The translations under genes were made by a program, and so were the position numbers. From Pseudomonas sp. PSB18 (lineage in GTDB: Bacteria; Pseudomonadota; Gammaproteobacteria; Pseudomonadales; Pseudomonadaceae): DNA of 64,000 nt. The stretch lies in the NCBI RefSeq assembly GCF_014596565.1, contig NZ_NOIN01000010.1:1-64000 (forward strand). The letters are read 5' to 3'. The notes under the pieces were generated by a model. It searched no databases, was not told where the DNA came from, and saw only the letters and a list, made by a program, of their open reading frames with translations. Positions 18,201 to 24,800 of this stretch are shown piece after piece. How positions within the stretch are numbered: position 1 is the stretch's first letter; every line of letters begins with the position of its first letter.

Positions 18201-19874
18201 GTGTTGATGAGCCACCTGAGCGGACAACACGATGTGGTGGTCGGCACGCCGGTGGCGAACCGTCAGCGCCCGGAGCTGGAAGCGCTGATCGGTTTCTTCG
18301 CCAACACCCTGGCGTTGAGGGTCGATACCGGGCGCGACAGCCGCGTCGACGGGTTGCTGACACGGATCAAGGACCAGACATTGGCGGCCTACAGTCACCA
18401 GGACCTGCCCTTCGAGCAGGTGGTCAGTGCGCTGCAACCGACTCGCAGCATGAGCCACAGCCCGTTGTTCCAGGTGATGTTGAGCCTGGACAACACACCA
18501 CCGGCGCCGCTGCAACTGCCGGGGCTGGCGGTGCAAACCCTGGAAAGCCCGCACAACACCACTCAGTTCGACCTGTCGCTGTCACTGGTCGACAATGGCG
18601 AGCGCATCGGCGGCAGCCTGCAATACGCCAACGACCTGTTCGACCGGGAGACCGTACAGAACATCGCCGGACTGTTCGCCAAGGTGCTGGAAAACCTGGT
18701 CACCGACCCGCAGCAGTCCATCGGCCAGTTGCTGGAGAACACGCCGCCGCTGGAGCGCTCGCTCACCGCCGTGGCCTCGCCGACCGGTACCGAAGACTGC
18801 CCGGTCCCGGCCTTGCCTTACGAAGCCCCACGGGGCGATACCGAAATCGCCATCGCGGCGCTCTGGCGGGACCTGTTCAAACAGGAGCGCATCAGCCGTC
18901 ACGACGACTTCTTCAGCCTCGGCGGTATTTCGTTGATGGCGGTGCAGATGGCTTCGCGCTTGCGCAAGGTACTCGGCAAGCCCATCGCCGTGCGCGACCT
19001 GTTCGTCGAGCCGACCATTGCCGGTTTCGCCAGGACCCTCGATGGGCAAGCACGACCGGGGGCCAACAGCAACCTGGTGCCGATCCGTCGCAGCGGTTCC
19101 CAGCGGCCGCTGTATCTGGTGCATCCACTCGGTGGCGAGGTGCAATACGCACGGGACCTGGCGCCGTCGCTGGATCCCCAGGTTCCGGTCTATGGCCTGG
19201 CCGCCAGTGGCCTGGTGGCCGGAGAAGCGCCGCTGTCCGACGTTCCGTCCATGGCGACGCGTTACCTGGCGGGCATCCGCCAGGTCCAGCCACAAGGGCC
19301 GTACCGGATTGCCGGTTGGTCGGCCGGTGGTTTGATTGCCTATGAAATGGCCCGTCAACTGCTCGCCAGCGGTGAGGTCGTGGAATTCCTTGGCATCATC
19401 GACGCGTCGGCACGCCCTGAACCGGTGCCGACACAAGCGGTGAGCGAAGCGCAGTTCCTGATGGCCTGGCTCCCCGAGCAAATCGCCCCCGACCTGCTCG
19501 GACAACTGACAGAACTGGCGCAACACTCGGCCATCGACGCGATGCTGACGCTGTGCATCACCCACCGCCTGTTACCGGAGGAACTGCCCCACGACATCGA
19601 CGCCGCTCTGCTGCGTACCCACCTGGGGGTTGCCTATGCGATGCGGCAGGCCATCGGCGCGTACGTCAGCCCATCGAGCCCGCTCAAGGTATCGCTGTTC
19701 ACCGCGAGCGAACAGCAACGCAATGACCCGACCCTGGGCTGGCGGGGGTTGCTCAATGACCAGGTGAACGTGACCGCCCTTCCCGGCACCCACAACACCG
19801 TGGTCAAGGCCCCTCACGTGGCCCGGTTGGGCGAGGCAATGTCACAGGCCCTGAAGGATTGCGCCATGTCATAG
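6297..19874 (+). CDS. Nonribosomal peptide synthetase, terminal protein with tandem C domains and an A-less C-T-TE module
   Basis: A 4525-residue terminating synthetase. Domains: C1 (~45-490, HHIISDG at 179), a second C-like domain with no A or T between (~500-950, HHLLADR at 632), A (~955-1455), T (Ser1500), C (HHIISDG at 1690), A (~2015-2520), T (Ser2568), dual E/C (HHLLQSEGD at 2670, HHLVSDN at 2789), A (~3110-3610), T (Ser3655), C (HHIVSDG at ~3845), T (Ser4212) and TE (GWSAGG, Ser4342). The first two A pockets both read D-F-W-N-I-G-M-V-H, the classic Thr code. The third reads D-M-K-D-L-G-M-V-D, an acidic type. The last module has no A domain, as in SyrE, where chloro-Thr is supplied in trans. 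The start is TTG, 3 bases after the previous stop, with AAGGA at 6282-6286; no in-frame ATG lies upstream. The product would be the second half of a syringomycin-like nonapeptide, released and probably cyclized by the single TE. Confidence 0.95.
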   Translation: MNEHNDSLDQLKRAALLRLLKQRGATRVIETAPDDITGADREGPLALSFAQQRLWFLDQLDPTASAAYHIPASLVLRGALDRTALKSALDRLVARHESLRTTFRRDGEQPVQVIAPADCGFNLLEQDLRHLPRDEAGRQATRLAEEEAARAFDLLHGPLIRGTLLCLADDEHRLLITQHHIISDGWSIGLLVKEFAALYQAFSAGQADPLPPLALQYADYAAWQRRQLQGERLDQQVEFWRAHLAGAPALLALPTDRPRPAVQSYRGETLGFDLPATLSAAIARFAQSRAATPFMTLMAAWAVLLARISGQQDLVIGTVAANRDRQDVQSLIGFFVNTLALRIRLEANPTLEQVLQQVKDLMLESSSRQDTPFELVVEALKPPRSASYSPVFQTMLYTNAGGAGGQLHLPGLDLEFLPSRKDNTQHDLSLHIDEGGPSLSCSLSYSTALFDAATVERLAARFERLLQCFTEAPDTRIGALELDPTLVLPPITTLTPMPERMPLSYHQERLWFVDTFETGYLYDANPVYHNIPLLLELTGEINQSALQTALDGLLARHDILRCRIQSDGASAWQCFDGPATLPLERIQGNPADLASQALAETRRPLAMNGGSLVRASLVQADERSAVLAIAVHHLLADRTSMQLLKRDLLALYEAACAERNAELPPLPLGYGDFAAWQRQLPAAVLENLRAYWSYQLRGKLQALELPLNRPRMAVHVFAEATHAFTLEASLVRRLDSLAREVGVSTDSLALSAFTALLRRYAGHDELVIGTTAACREPGLNDVVGPLDNLLVMRGFCDSDTTLQQLWEQTSHNLTQALRHRHMQFDQLVLALNPAKDMSRTALFDVLFNFQRDSDASALAAGLAVSTLESNLGYGKNDLHLLISAGEQRWAGHVVYNAEFFDAGFIQQLMRHYVRLLEAFVEDARQRVDDVPLLDSAERQRQIIDFNDSEAAWPDTLTLQQIFEEQARQTPERIAVNLGEEQLSYRQLNEQANRLAHRLRAAGVRPQELVAITLERSVQMIVATLAVLKAGGAYVPIDPASPQERIAYVLRDSGARKAIARQDMAPSLQALGIEVLDPTLGNVDASVANPTHVNTPEHLCYVIYTSGSTGEPKGALLEHRNVVRLLHNNRPDFQFNAEDVWSLFHSNAFDFSVWEIFGALLHGARLTLVPEALRRDPAALLGFLEREQVTVLNQTPSAFHQLSAAALATPDVRLAHLRYVIFGGESLELGKLDAFHRAFGHVALVNMYGITETCVHVTYKAIGAADIAAGISNVGRPIPTTVAYVLDAQQRLLPVGVAGEICVGGLGVGRGYLNRPALSAERFIADPYRPGERLYRSGDLGKLLNNGEIVHLGRMDAQVKIRGFRIELGEIEAKLLACEGVREAKVLARDDANQGKRLIAYLIPRAGAVLEVAALRKQLGATLPDYMIPTAFVSLHTYPLTANGKLDQEALPEPDLGAMSERGYTAPEGATETALAQIFQELLGLERVGRHDSFFELGGHSLLAAQLVSRVRQQLGCELMLRELFSHPTVEELARVVGQPYTTEAETIGLVDRNGPLALSFAQQRLWFLDQLDSGAGSAYHMPAALLLRGDLDRVALKAALDRLVARHESLRTTFERHGEQPVQVIAPADCGFALAEQDLRALPYEQASISASRIGNTEALAPFDLSRGPLIRGRLLRLTDDEHILLITQHHIISDGWSVGVLVKEFAALYRAFSQQQPDPLPALPIQYADYAAWQHQALDGERLNRQAEFWREHLEGAPALLSLPTDRPRPAMQSYRGGDVAVTIAPALRERLEQFCQAHNVTLFMALLSAWSVLMARLGNERDVVIGVPTANRSRTETENLIGFFVNTLALRVDLTQNPSVAQLLEQIRQTTLAAHEHQDIPFEQVIEAVQPPRSLSHNPLCQVALSLDNTPGGGELSLPGLTLVPVAQAHETSQFDLMLTLGNDGGTLSGVIEYASDLFDRVTVERFAQHFQILLEAMVADVEQPVLGLPLLSPAQRQASPAALPPKAVFTPEPLIHQRFEQRAAAQPQAIALVFGDTALSYQALNRRANRIAQTLLAQGVRPDDRVAILAQRGVEMVCAVLAVLKAGAAYVPLDPAYPAERLGYLLDDSNPVVLLAQPTCLAALPEHAVPVVRLDDDLTADELAELDRNPDRLGLTSRHLAYVIYTSGSTGLPKGVLVEHGNVARLFDATAELFDFGRNDVWTLFHSFAFDFSVWEIWGALSYGGKLVVVPSEVARSPDDFYALVCQQQVTVLNQTPSAFRQFIEARERSDLEHGLREVIFGGEALDFRSLRPWTARTALSRTRLVNMYGITEITVHATYYPVSQDEIDAGAPSLIGPPLPDLCLRILDDYGQPVPVGVNGEIYIGGAGVARHYLNRDKLSAERFIPDPFATHADARLYRTGDIARYRADGGVIYVGRNDSQIKIRGFRIELGEIEAQLLACAEVREALVTVREDQPGDKRLVAYLIAHEGVVVESSALRSQLASVLAEHMVPSAFVTLASWPLTTNGKLDRNALPVPDASAAASQRYEAPLGAIEITLANAWQELLGVERVGRQDHFFELGGHSFLVISLIERLRQADLQLDVRTVFSAPTLKAMAAVLAGGNNTQRVVPENLIPADCTAIEPHMLPLVTLSQQEIEQIVADVPGAAANVQDIYPLSSLQEGILFHHLLQSEGDAYLMRTVVTFSRRRLLDDFLAAVQVVIDRHDILRTALRWQGLPQPVQIVHRQAQLPVVTLDCFPGEDALQILRDTTDTHHLRLDLQRAPLIAAYIIQDEPRGQWLLALLDHHLVSDNVTLRLIMLEIQAVLAGQADSLPPSQPYRNFIAQAASVSQADHEAYFRRLLADVDSTTAPYGVLDVRGNGAGIKRAVKHLGDELSARVHRTARQQGVPTSVLFHAAWGLVVAATSGRDDGIFGTVLSGRSQGTAGADHALGMFINTLPMRIRLQQHTVSDIVHDAYQQLSELLTHEQASLALAQRCSAVDASLPLFTVILNCRHGDLVNASGENVEDMGEHEGMHFIASETRTNYPIEIAVANVAGGFSLTAQSITGIDPQRIAAYLGQAVAALVDALEHSPERLASSLDVVPANERQLLLEDFNRTASDFGPAQPIHQLFEAQVQANPDAVALVCEERQLSYRQLNRRANHLARQLLELGVQPDQRVAICTERSLEMIVGLLGVLKAGAAYVPIDPAHPAERMAFMLQDSQPQALLTQSALSLPSGELPVVLLDIVESLQAADDAAFDSNPQIPGLTADHLAYVIYTSGSTGQSKGVMVEHRSVFNFWHVLTRTTHQHCPTPATVALNAGFFFDMSIKGIAQLFSGHRLVIIPQLIRASGSELLDFLEQHQVHAFDSTPSQLDTLLAAGLLERQSYQPVSVLLGGEAINAATWEKLRNCQSIRFYNMYGPTECTVDATIDLIRDLGERPSIGRPFANVQVHVLDARGEPAPLGVAGEIHIGGVGVARGYLNRPELSAERFIADPFSSEPNARLYKTGDLGRWLADGTLEYLGRNDFQVKIRGFRIELGEIENALVACPGIREAVVIAREDSQGDAENKRLVAYVCGEPVPAEQLRSALLSELPEYMVPSAFVHLDALPLTANGKLDRRALPEPGQDALASKAYEAPLGDTEIAIAEIWKGLLHLDQVGRHDGFLELGGHSLLAVQLLSRLRRKLGARITLRELFDAPTVRGLAALVHSASPNEAASIPLANRSGRLPLSFSQQRLWFLDHLDHAAGAAYHLPLALRLTGSLDKAALQATLDRLVARHETLRTRFELVDGEPVQKIAPADYRFQLEQQDLRPMSADERTATLEHLGKLNATQLFDLSQGPLMRGQLVQLADDEHVLFMTLHHIVSDGWSNSVLAREVSVLYSAFAQGQKDPLPPLALQYVDYAAWQRKSLEGPALQAQIDFWRQHLEGAPALLNLPLDRPRPAIQSYAGGIVDCAFSASLSAELRAFSQAQGTTLFMVLLAGWSVLMSHLSGQHDVVVGTPVANRQRPELEALIGFFANTLALRVDTGRDSRVDGLLTRIKDQTLAAYSHQDLPFEQVVSALQPTRSMSHSPLFQVMLSLDNTPPAPLQLPGLAVQTLESPHNTTQFDLSLSLVDNGERIGGSLQYANDLFDRETVQNIAGLFAKVLENLVTDPQQSIGQLLENTPPLERSLTAVASPTGTEDCPVPALPYEAPRGDTEIAIAALWRDLFKQERISRHDDFFSLGGISLMAVQMASRLRKVLGKPIAVRDLFVEPTIAGFARTLDGQARPGANSNLVPIRRSGSQRPLYLVHPLGGEVQYARDLAPSLDPQVPVYGLAASGLVAGEAPLSDVPSMATRYLAGIRQVQPQGPYRIAGWSAGGLIAYEMARQLLASGEVVEFLGIIDASARPEPVPTQAVSEAQFLMAWLPEQIAPDLLGQLTELAQHSAIDAMLTLCITHRLLPEELPHDIDAALLRTHLGVAYAMRQAIGAYVSPSSPLKVSLFTASEQQRNDPTLGWRGLLNDQVNVTALPGTHNTVVKAPHVARLGEAMSQALKDCAMS

Positions 19875-19916
19875 GATCGGGGTTGCGCGGGTCAGTCAGC
19901 ATGGACGCTGGCCGAC

Positions 19917-20345
19917 TACCGCTATCGCGAGCAGGCTCGCTCCCACACGAGATTTGGGGTGGACGCAGCCTTTGCATCCACCCCAAGACCTGTGGGAGCG
20001 AGCCTGCTCGCGATGACGTCAGCACATTCAACATCCCCGTGGCAGACACCCCGCTATCGCGAGCAGGCTCGCTCCCACATTGGATGAGTGGTGTACGCAG
20101 CCTTTGCATCCACCACCTGACCCTGTGGGAGCGAGCCTGCTCGCGATGACGTCGGCACATTCAACATCTCCGCGGCAGACACCCCGCTATCGCGAGCAGG
20201 CTCGCTCCCACATTGGATGAGTGGTCTACGCAGACTTTGCACACACCACCAGCCCCTGTGGGAGCGAGCCTGCTCGCGATGACGGCGGCACATTCAACAT
20301 CTGCATGACAGACACTCCGCTTTCGCGAGCAGGCTCGCTCCCACA
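19917..20345. repeat. Tandem array of REPIN elements, ~133-bp period
   Basis: Three complete pairs of inverted REP arms plus one extra arm. Left arms (GCTATCGCGAGCAGGCTCGC type) start at 19921, 20053, 20186 and 20319, so the spacing is 132-133 bp. Right arms (GTGGGAGCGAGCCTGCTCGC type) start near 19992, 20124 and 20259. The spacer between arms is also repeated, which shows that whole units were duplicated. The array fills most of the gap between the two peptide synthetase loci. Open frames through it are artefacts of the repeat. Confidence 0.93.
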
Positions 20346-20380
20346 TTGGATTGAGAGGGGCACGCCTACCAACCGTCGAA

Positions 20381-20485
20381 TGTCCCCATTTTCCGCCACA
20401 GACTTTTGCTTCCCGCCAATGCTTAATGCCCCCCGACAGGCTGAACCGTTTTAGTAGATGGACTCTACGGACGGGCTCTGATCGA
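20381..20485 (+). promoter_or_regulatory. Promoter-like block shared with the LuxR gene, upstream of the glycosyltransferase
   Basis: The block starts with TGTCCCCATTTTCCGCCACA (20381-20400), followed by GACTTTT (20401), AATGCTTAAT (20418-20427) and GGCTGAACCGTTTT (20439-20452). The same elements recur at 30724-30826 with identical spacing from TGTCCC to AATGCTTAAT (37 bp). GACTTT and CTTAAT sit about 16 bp apart and could be a weak sigma-70 -35/-10 pair. The upstream 20-mer has TGTCCC at one end and ACA at the other. That resembles the left half and the length of the syr-syp box bound by SalA/SyrF-type LuxR regulators. Function is inferred. Confidence 0.65.
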
Positions 20486-20535
20486 TGCTGATCAGGGAGG
20501 CCTACCACCGCAAGATCACTCTGGAGGGAACCTTA

Positions 20536-21798
20536 ATGCATGTGATCATTACGGCCGTCGGCTCAGCCGGTGACGTTCATCCATTTGTCGGCATCGGCCG
20601 CACGCTCGTGGCTCGCGGGCATCGGGTCACGTTTTGCGCCAGCGCGGCGTTCGCGCCGTTGATCGAGCGCTGTGGTTTCAACTTCTTGCCATTGGGTACC
20701 CGTGAGGAATATGACGAGGTCATGGCTGACCCGGCGTTGTGGCATCCGCGCACGTCATTGCCCACCCTCTGGAAAACCATCGCCAGCACCCTGCGCGAAC
20801 AGTACCGGCTGCTGGAACAGGCCTGTGACGACGAAACGGTCATGCTGGGGTCCTTGTGGGCATTCTCCGCGCGCCTGCTGCAGGAGAAACACGGTATCCC
20901 GCTGGTCACCGCGCAGGTGTCGCCGTTCGGTTTCTGGTCGGCCGCCGCGCCCGCGACCCATCCACCAGGCGCCAACCTGCCGGCCTTCGTACCCTATCCC
21001 GTGAAACGGCTGCTGCTGGGGGTGATCGAACGGGCATTTCTCGACCGGGTCATGGCCCCGGAGCTCAACAGCTTCCGCCAGGAACTGGGGCTCGCGCCGA
21101 CCAAACGCATTATCAGCCAATGGATTTCCTCGCCTGATCGGGTGCTGGGGCTGTTTCCAGACTGGTTCGCCCCCGTACAACACGACTGGCCTGCCCAGAC
21201 CGTCCTGACTGGTTTCCCGTTGTTCGATGAGTCCGGGCTCCAACCGCTCGACGCCGAACTGGAAGACTTCCTGAACGAGGCTTCACCGGTGGTGTTTACC
21301 CCGGGTTCGACCATGGTCAATGGCGAGCAATATTTCACCGCGGCGGTTCAGGCACTGAAATTGGTCAACCGTCGCGGCGTGTTTCTGACCAGCCAGCCGG
21401 TGGATCCTTCAGTGTCCAGCGAAGGCAGGATTCTGGTACGGCGCTACGTGCCGATGAGTCGCATCCTGCCCCACAGCGCGGCGCTGGTGCATCACGGTGG
21501 TGTCGGGACCACGGCCCTGGCCATGGCCGCCGGCGTGCCGCAGATCGCCACGCCATTCGCTCACGATCAGTTCGACAACGCCGCACGAATGGAGCGCCTG
21601 GGTTGTGGCTTGCGGGTCTTCCCGCCCGCCTCCGCCGAGTCGCTGGCGGCGGCACTGGACAAGGTCTTGAACAGCCAGGAAGTACGCGCCAGTTGCGACC
21701 GCTACCGCACACTGATTCCGAGCGGTGACAGTGCCAGTGAAGCAGCGGCCCTGCAGATCGAGGCACTCGCCCGGACTGCCAGGTCACGCGCAGCCTAA
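20536..21798 (+). CDS. braA: UGT/MGT-type glycosyltransferase, probable brabantamide glycosyltransferase
   Basis: A 420-residue GT1-family (RhlB/MGT-like) enzyme expected to transfer a nucleotide-activated sugar, probably rhamnose, to the hydroxy-acyl chain of the lipopeptide. The N-terminus (HVIITAVGSAGDVHP) is the acceptor-side Rossmann start. The C-terminal donor-binding motif HHGGVGTTALAMAAGVPQ and the following PFAHDQFDNA are intact. The start is the ATG at 20536, with GGAGGGAA ending about 7 bases upstream; an upstream in-frame ATG at 20485 has weaker support. It is first in a likely operon with the Ser-Pro synthetase (96 bp downstream) and the monooxygenase, the order reported for the brabantamide cluster. 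The promoter block at 20381-20485 lies just upstream. The sugar is inferred from the brabantamide family, not from sequence. Confidence 0.88.
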   Translation: MHVIITAVGSAGDVHPFVGIGRTLVARGHRVTFCASAAFAPLIERCGFNFLPLGTREEYDEVMADPALWHPRTSLPTLWKTIASTLREQYRLLEQACDDETVMLGSLWAFSARLLQEKHGIPLVTAQVSPFGFWSAAAPATHPPGANLPAFVPYPVKRLLLGVIERAFLDRVMAPELNSFRQELGLAPTKRIISQWISSPDRVLGLFPDWFAPVQHDWPAQTVLTGFPLFDESGLQPLDAELEDFLNEASPVVFTPGSTMVNGEQYFTAAVQALKLVNRRGVFLTSQPVDPSVSSEGRILVRRYVPMSRILPHSAALVHHGGVGTTALAMAAGVPQIATPFAHDQFDNAARMERLGCGLRVFPPASAESLAAALDKVLNSQEVRASCDRYRTLIPSGDSASEAAALQIEALARTARSRAA

Positions 21799-21893
21799 GG
21801 CAAGCATTGCCCAGCGTAATCATGGATGAAACAGCCACCGACAGAAGAACGCCAACCGTTTTTCTGTCTGGCTTTGAAAAAAGGACGACGAAC

Positions 21894-24800
21894 ATGGACG
21901 CGCTCTACCCGCTGACTGCCCCACAACTGGACATCTGGTTGGATCAAGTGCTGCACGGCGACAGCCCGCTGTACAACATAGGCGGGTATGCCTGCATCAA
22001 CGGTCCGGTCGACGCCGCAAGGTTGAAACAAGCCATCGACCACGTGGTCAGTCGCCACGACGCCCTGCGCATTCAACTGGTGCCCGGCTCGGCGGATCAT
22101 CCCCTGCCGCGGCAGCGCTTCCTGGAATCGGCCAGCGCACCGCTGACCTTGCACGATGTATCGGCAGAAGCCGATCCGCAGGCCAGCGCCCTGGCCCTGC
22201 TGCAAGTCAACCTGCAAACGCCGTTTTCCTTTGACGGCGGATTGCTGTTTCGCACGGACCTGATCAAGGTTCGCGACGACCTCCATTACTTTTTCGTCAA
22301 CGGCCACCACCTGATCATCGACGGCTGGTCCTTCGCCATGATCGGCCGGGCGATCAGCGAGGCGTATACCGCCGCGCTGGATCCGGCGGAAACGCCACTG
22401 CCGGCGCCGACCTACCAGGCGTATGTCGACCAGCAGCGGAACGCCAAGAACTCACCTGCCTTCCAGCGACAGCGCCAGTACTGGCTGGACAAATACCGCA
22501 GCGTGCCCGAACCCCTGCTCGCGCCCCGTCACCCCGGTCGATTCGAGCAACGCCTGGCCCCCAGCCAGAACCACGCCTGGCGCTTGCCGCGGGCGCTCTA
22601 CGATCGTCTCGGTGAACGGGCCAAGGCCTGCGGACAGGCGACGGTTTTCCACGCCATGCTGGGCCTGCTTTACGCATACTTCGCGCGGGTTGCGCAACGC
22701 GATGAGATCGTGATCGGCATGCCGATCCTCAACCGCGCCAATGCCGCACACAAGGCCACGGTCGGCCTGTTCGTCGGCATGAGTCCGGTACGCCTGAGCC
22801 TGGGCACCGAACTGAGTTTCAGCGAGTTGGTCGCCAGGATCGCCCTGACACTCAAGCAGGACTATCGCCATCAACGCTATCCCTTGAGCGAACTGAACCG
22901 TGAGCTGGGCCTGCAGAACCAGGGCCGGCGGCAATTGTTCGACCTGGTGGTGTCCTACGAACAAGACCAGGACACCTGGTACGGGGCCGCGCCCGCCCAA
23001 CCGGTCAAGCTCAGCAACGGCTACGAACAGATGCCCCTGGCGATGCACATTCGCGAAGCCGCGCCGGACGACGATGTGTGGATGCACTTCATCTACAACG
23101 AGGCCTGGTTCGACGCGGCGCAGATCGAGGCCTTGCAACAGCGCTTCATGACCGCACTGCACGGTGTGGTCGATGATTTCGACGTGCCGGTCAAGGCCCT
23201 CGACATCATGCCGCCGGTCGAGCGCTACCGGGTGGCGAATGAATGGAACCACACCCCTGTCGACTACCCCAGGGACGTACTGCTTCATCAACTGATCGAA
23301 AACCAGGTCGCCGCACGCCCCGAAGCCACAGCGGTGCGTTTCGAAGACCGGACGCTGACCTACGACGAACTGAATCGACGGGCCAATCAGGTGGCCCACG
23401 CCCTGCTCGAAACCGGTATCGGCCCCGACGCACGGGTCGCCATTTGCCTGGAACGCAGCCTGGAAATGGTGGTGGGCCTGCTGGGCATTCTCAAGGCGGG
23501 CGGCGCCTACGTGCCCCTGGACCCGGGGTATCCTGCCGACCGCTTGCGCCACATGTTGAGCGACAGTGCCCCCAGCGCCCTGCTGACCACCCGTGTCTTG
23601 CTCAGCAGCCTGCCCGCCGTGACGATGCCGGTGCTGTGCCTGGACAGCGACCTCGAGCAGCTGTCCCGCCAACCACAGCACAACCCGGACCCCGTCGCCC
23701 AGGGATTGACCCCGCGACACCTGGCCTACGTGATCTACACCTCCGGTTCCACTGGCCTGCCCAAAGGCGTCATGAACCAGCATGACGGGGTGGTGAACCG
23801 ATTGCTCTGGGCCCGCGACGCCTACCAGGTCGATGAACACAGCCGCGTCCTGCAAAAAACCCCGTTCAGTTTCGACGTGTCCGTCTGGGAGTTCTTCCTG
23901 CCGCTGCTCAGTGGCGCGCAACTGGTGGTCGCCGCTCCCGGCGGGCATCAGGACCCTCGCTACCTGCTGGACATCATGGCGAGCGCCGGCATTACCCTGC
24001 TGCACTTCGTGCCATCGATGCTGCAGGTCTTCCTCGATCAGGTCACGGCGCAACCATTGCCAGCCTTGAAGAAAGTCCTGTGCAGTGGCGAAGCCTTGCC
24101 CTATGCCTTGCAGACGCGTTTTTTCGAGCGCCTGCCAGGGGTACAGTTGCACAACCTCTACGGCCCCACCGAGGCGGCCATCGACGTGACGGCCTGGCAA
24201 TGCCGACCCGATGTGCACCCAGGCATCGTCCCCATCGGCCGACCGATCGCCAATACCCAGCTGTACATTCTCGACGCCAACCTGCAACTGTTGCCGCCGG
24301 GCATCGCCGGCGAGCTTCACATCGGCGGCATCGGCGTCGCGCGGGGCTACTTGAACCGTGAGCAACTGACCGCCGAACGGTTCATCCGCGACCCGTTCCA
24401 GGCCGACCCACAGGCGCGCCTGTACAAGACCGGTGACCTGGGTCGCTGGCTGCCCGACGGCAGCATCGAGTACCTGGGCCGCAACGATTTCCAAGTGAAG
24501 ATCCGTGGCCTGCGTATCGAACTCGGTGAGATCGAAGCACGCCTGGCGGCTTGCGCAGGCGTCAAGGAGGTCGTGGTCATTGCGCGCCAGGAAACCGAAG
24601 GCGATGCCTGTCTCAGCGCCTACCTGGTGGGCGAGCCCGGCTGTGTGTTGTCACCCCAGGCCCTGAGTGCAACCTTGCGCCAGCACGTGCCCGACTACAT
24701 GGTGCCCCGGCACCTGATCCAGCTCGAACAATTGCCCTTGAACGCCAACGGCAAGCTCGACCGCAAGGCCTTGCCGGAACCCGCGCAATCCTTCGGCAGC

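Noticed and set aside
19917..20345. CRISPR array
   Set aside because: The repeat units are 133 bp with internal inverted REP arms, and the spacers are themselves repeated, unlike CRISPR. No cas genes are near.
19859..20508. Short open frames with repeated SRAGSLPH- or CGSEPARD-like translations
   Set aside because: They are translations of the REPIN array, repeat with its 133-bp period and have no ribosome sites.
21807..21893. Longer N-terminus for the Ser-Pro synthetase (TTG at 21807 or ATG at 21822)
   Set aside because: The extra residues show no homology to starter C domains and lack a ribosome site; the ATG at 21894 has AAGGA with good spacing.
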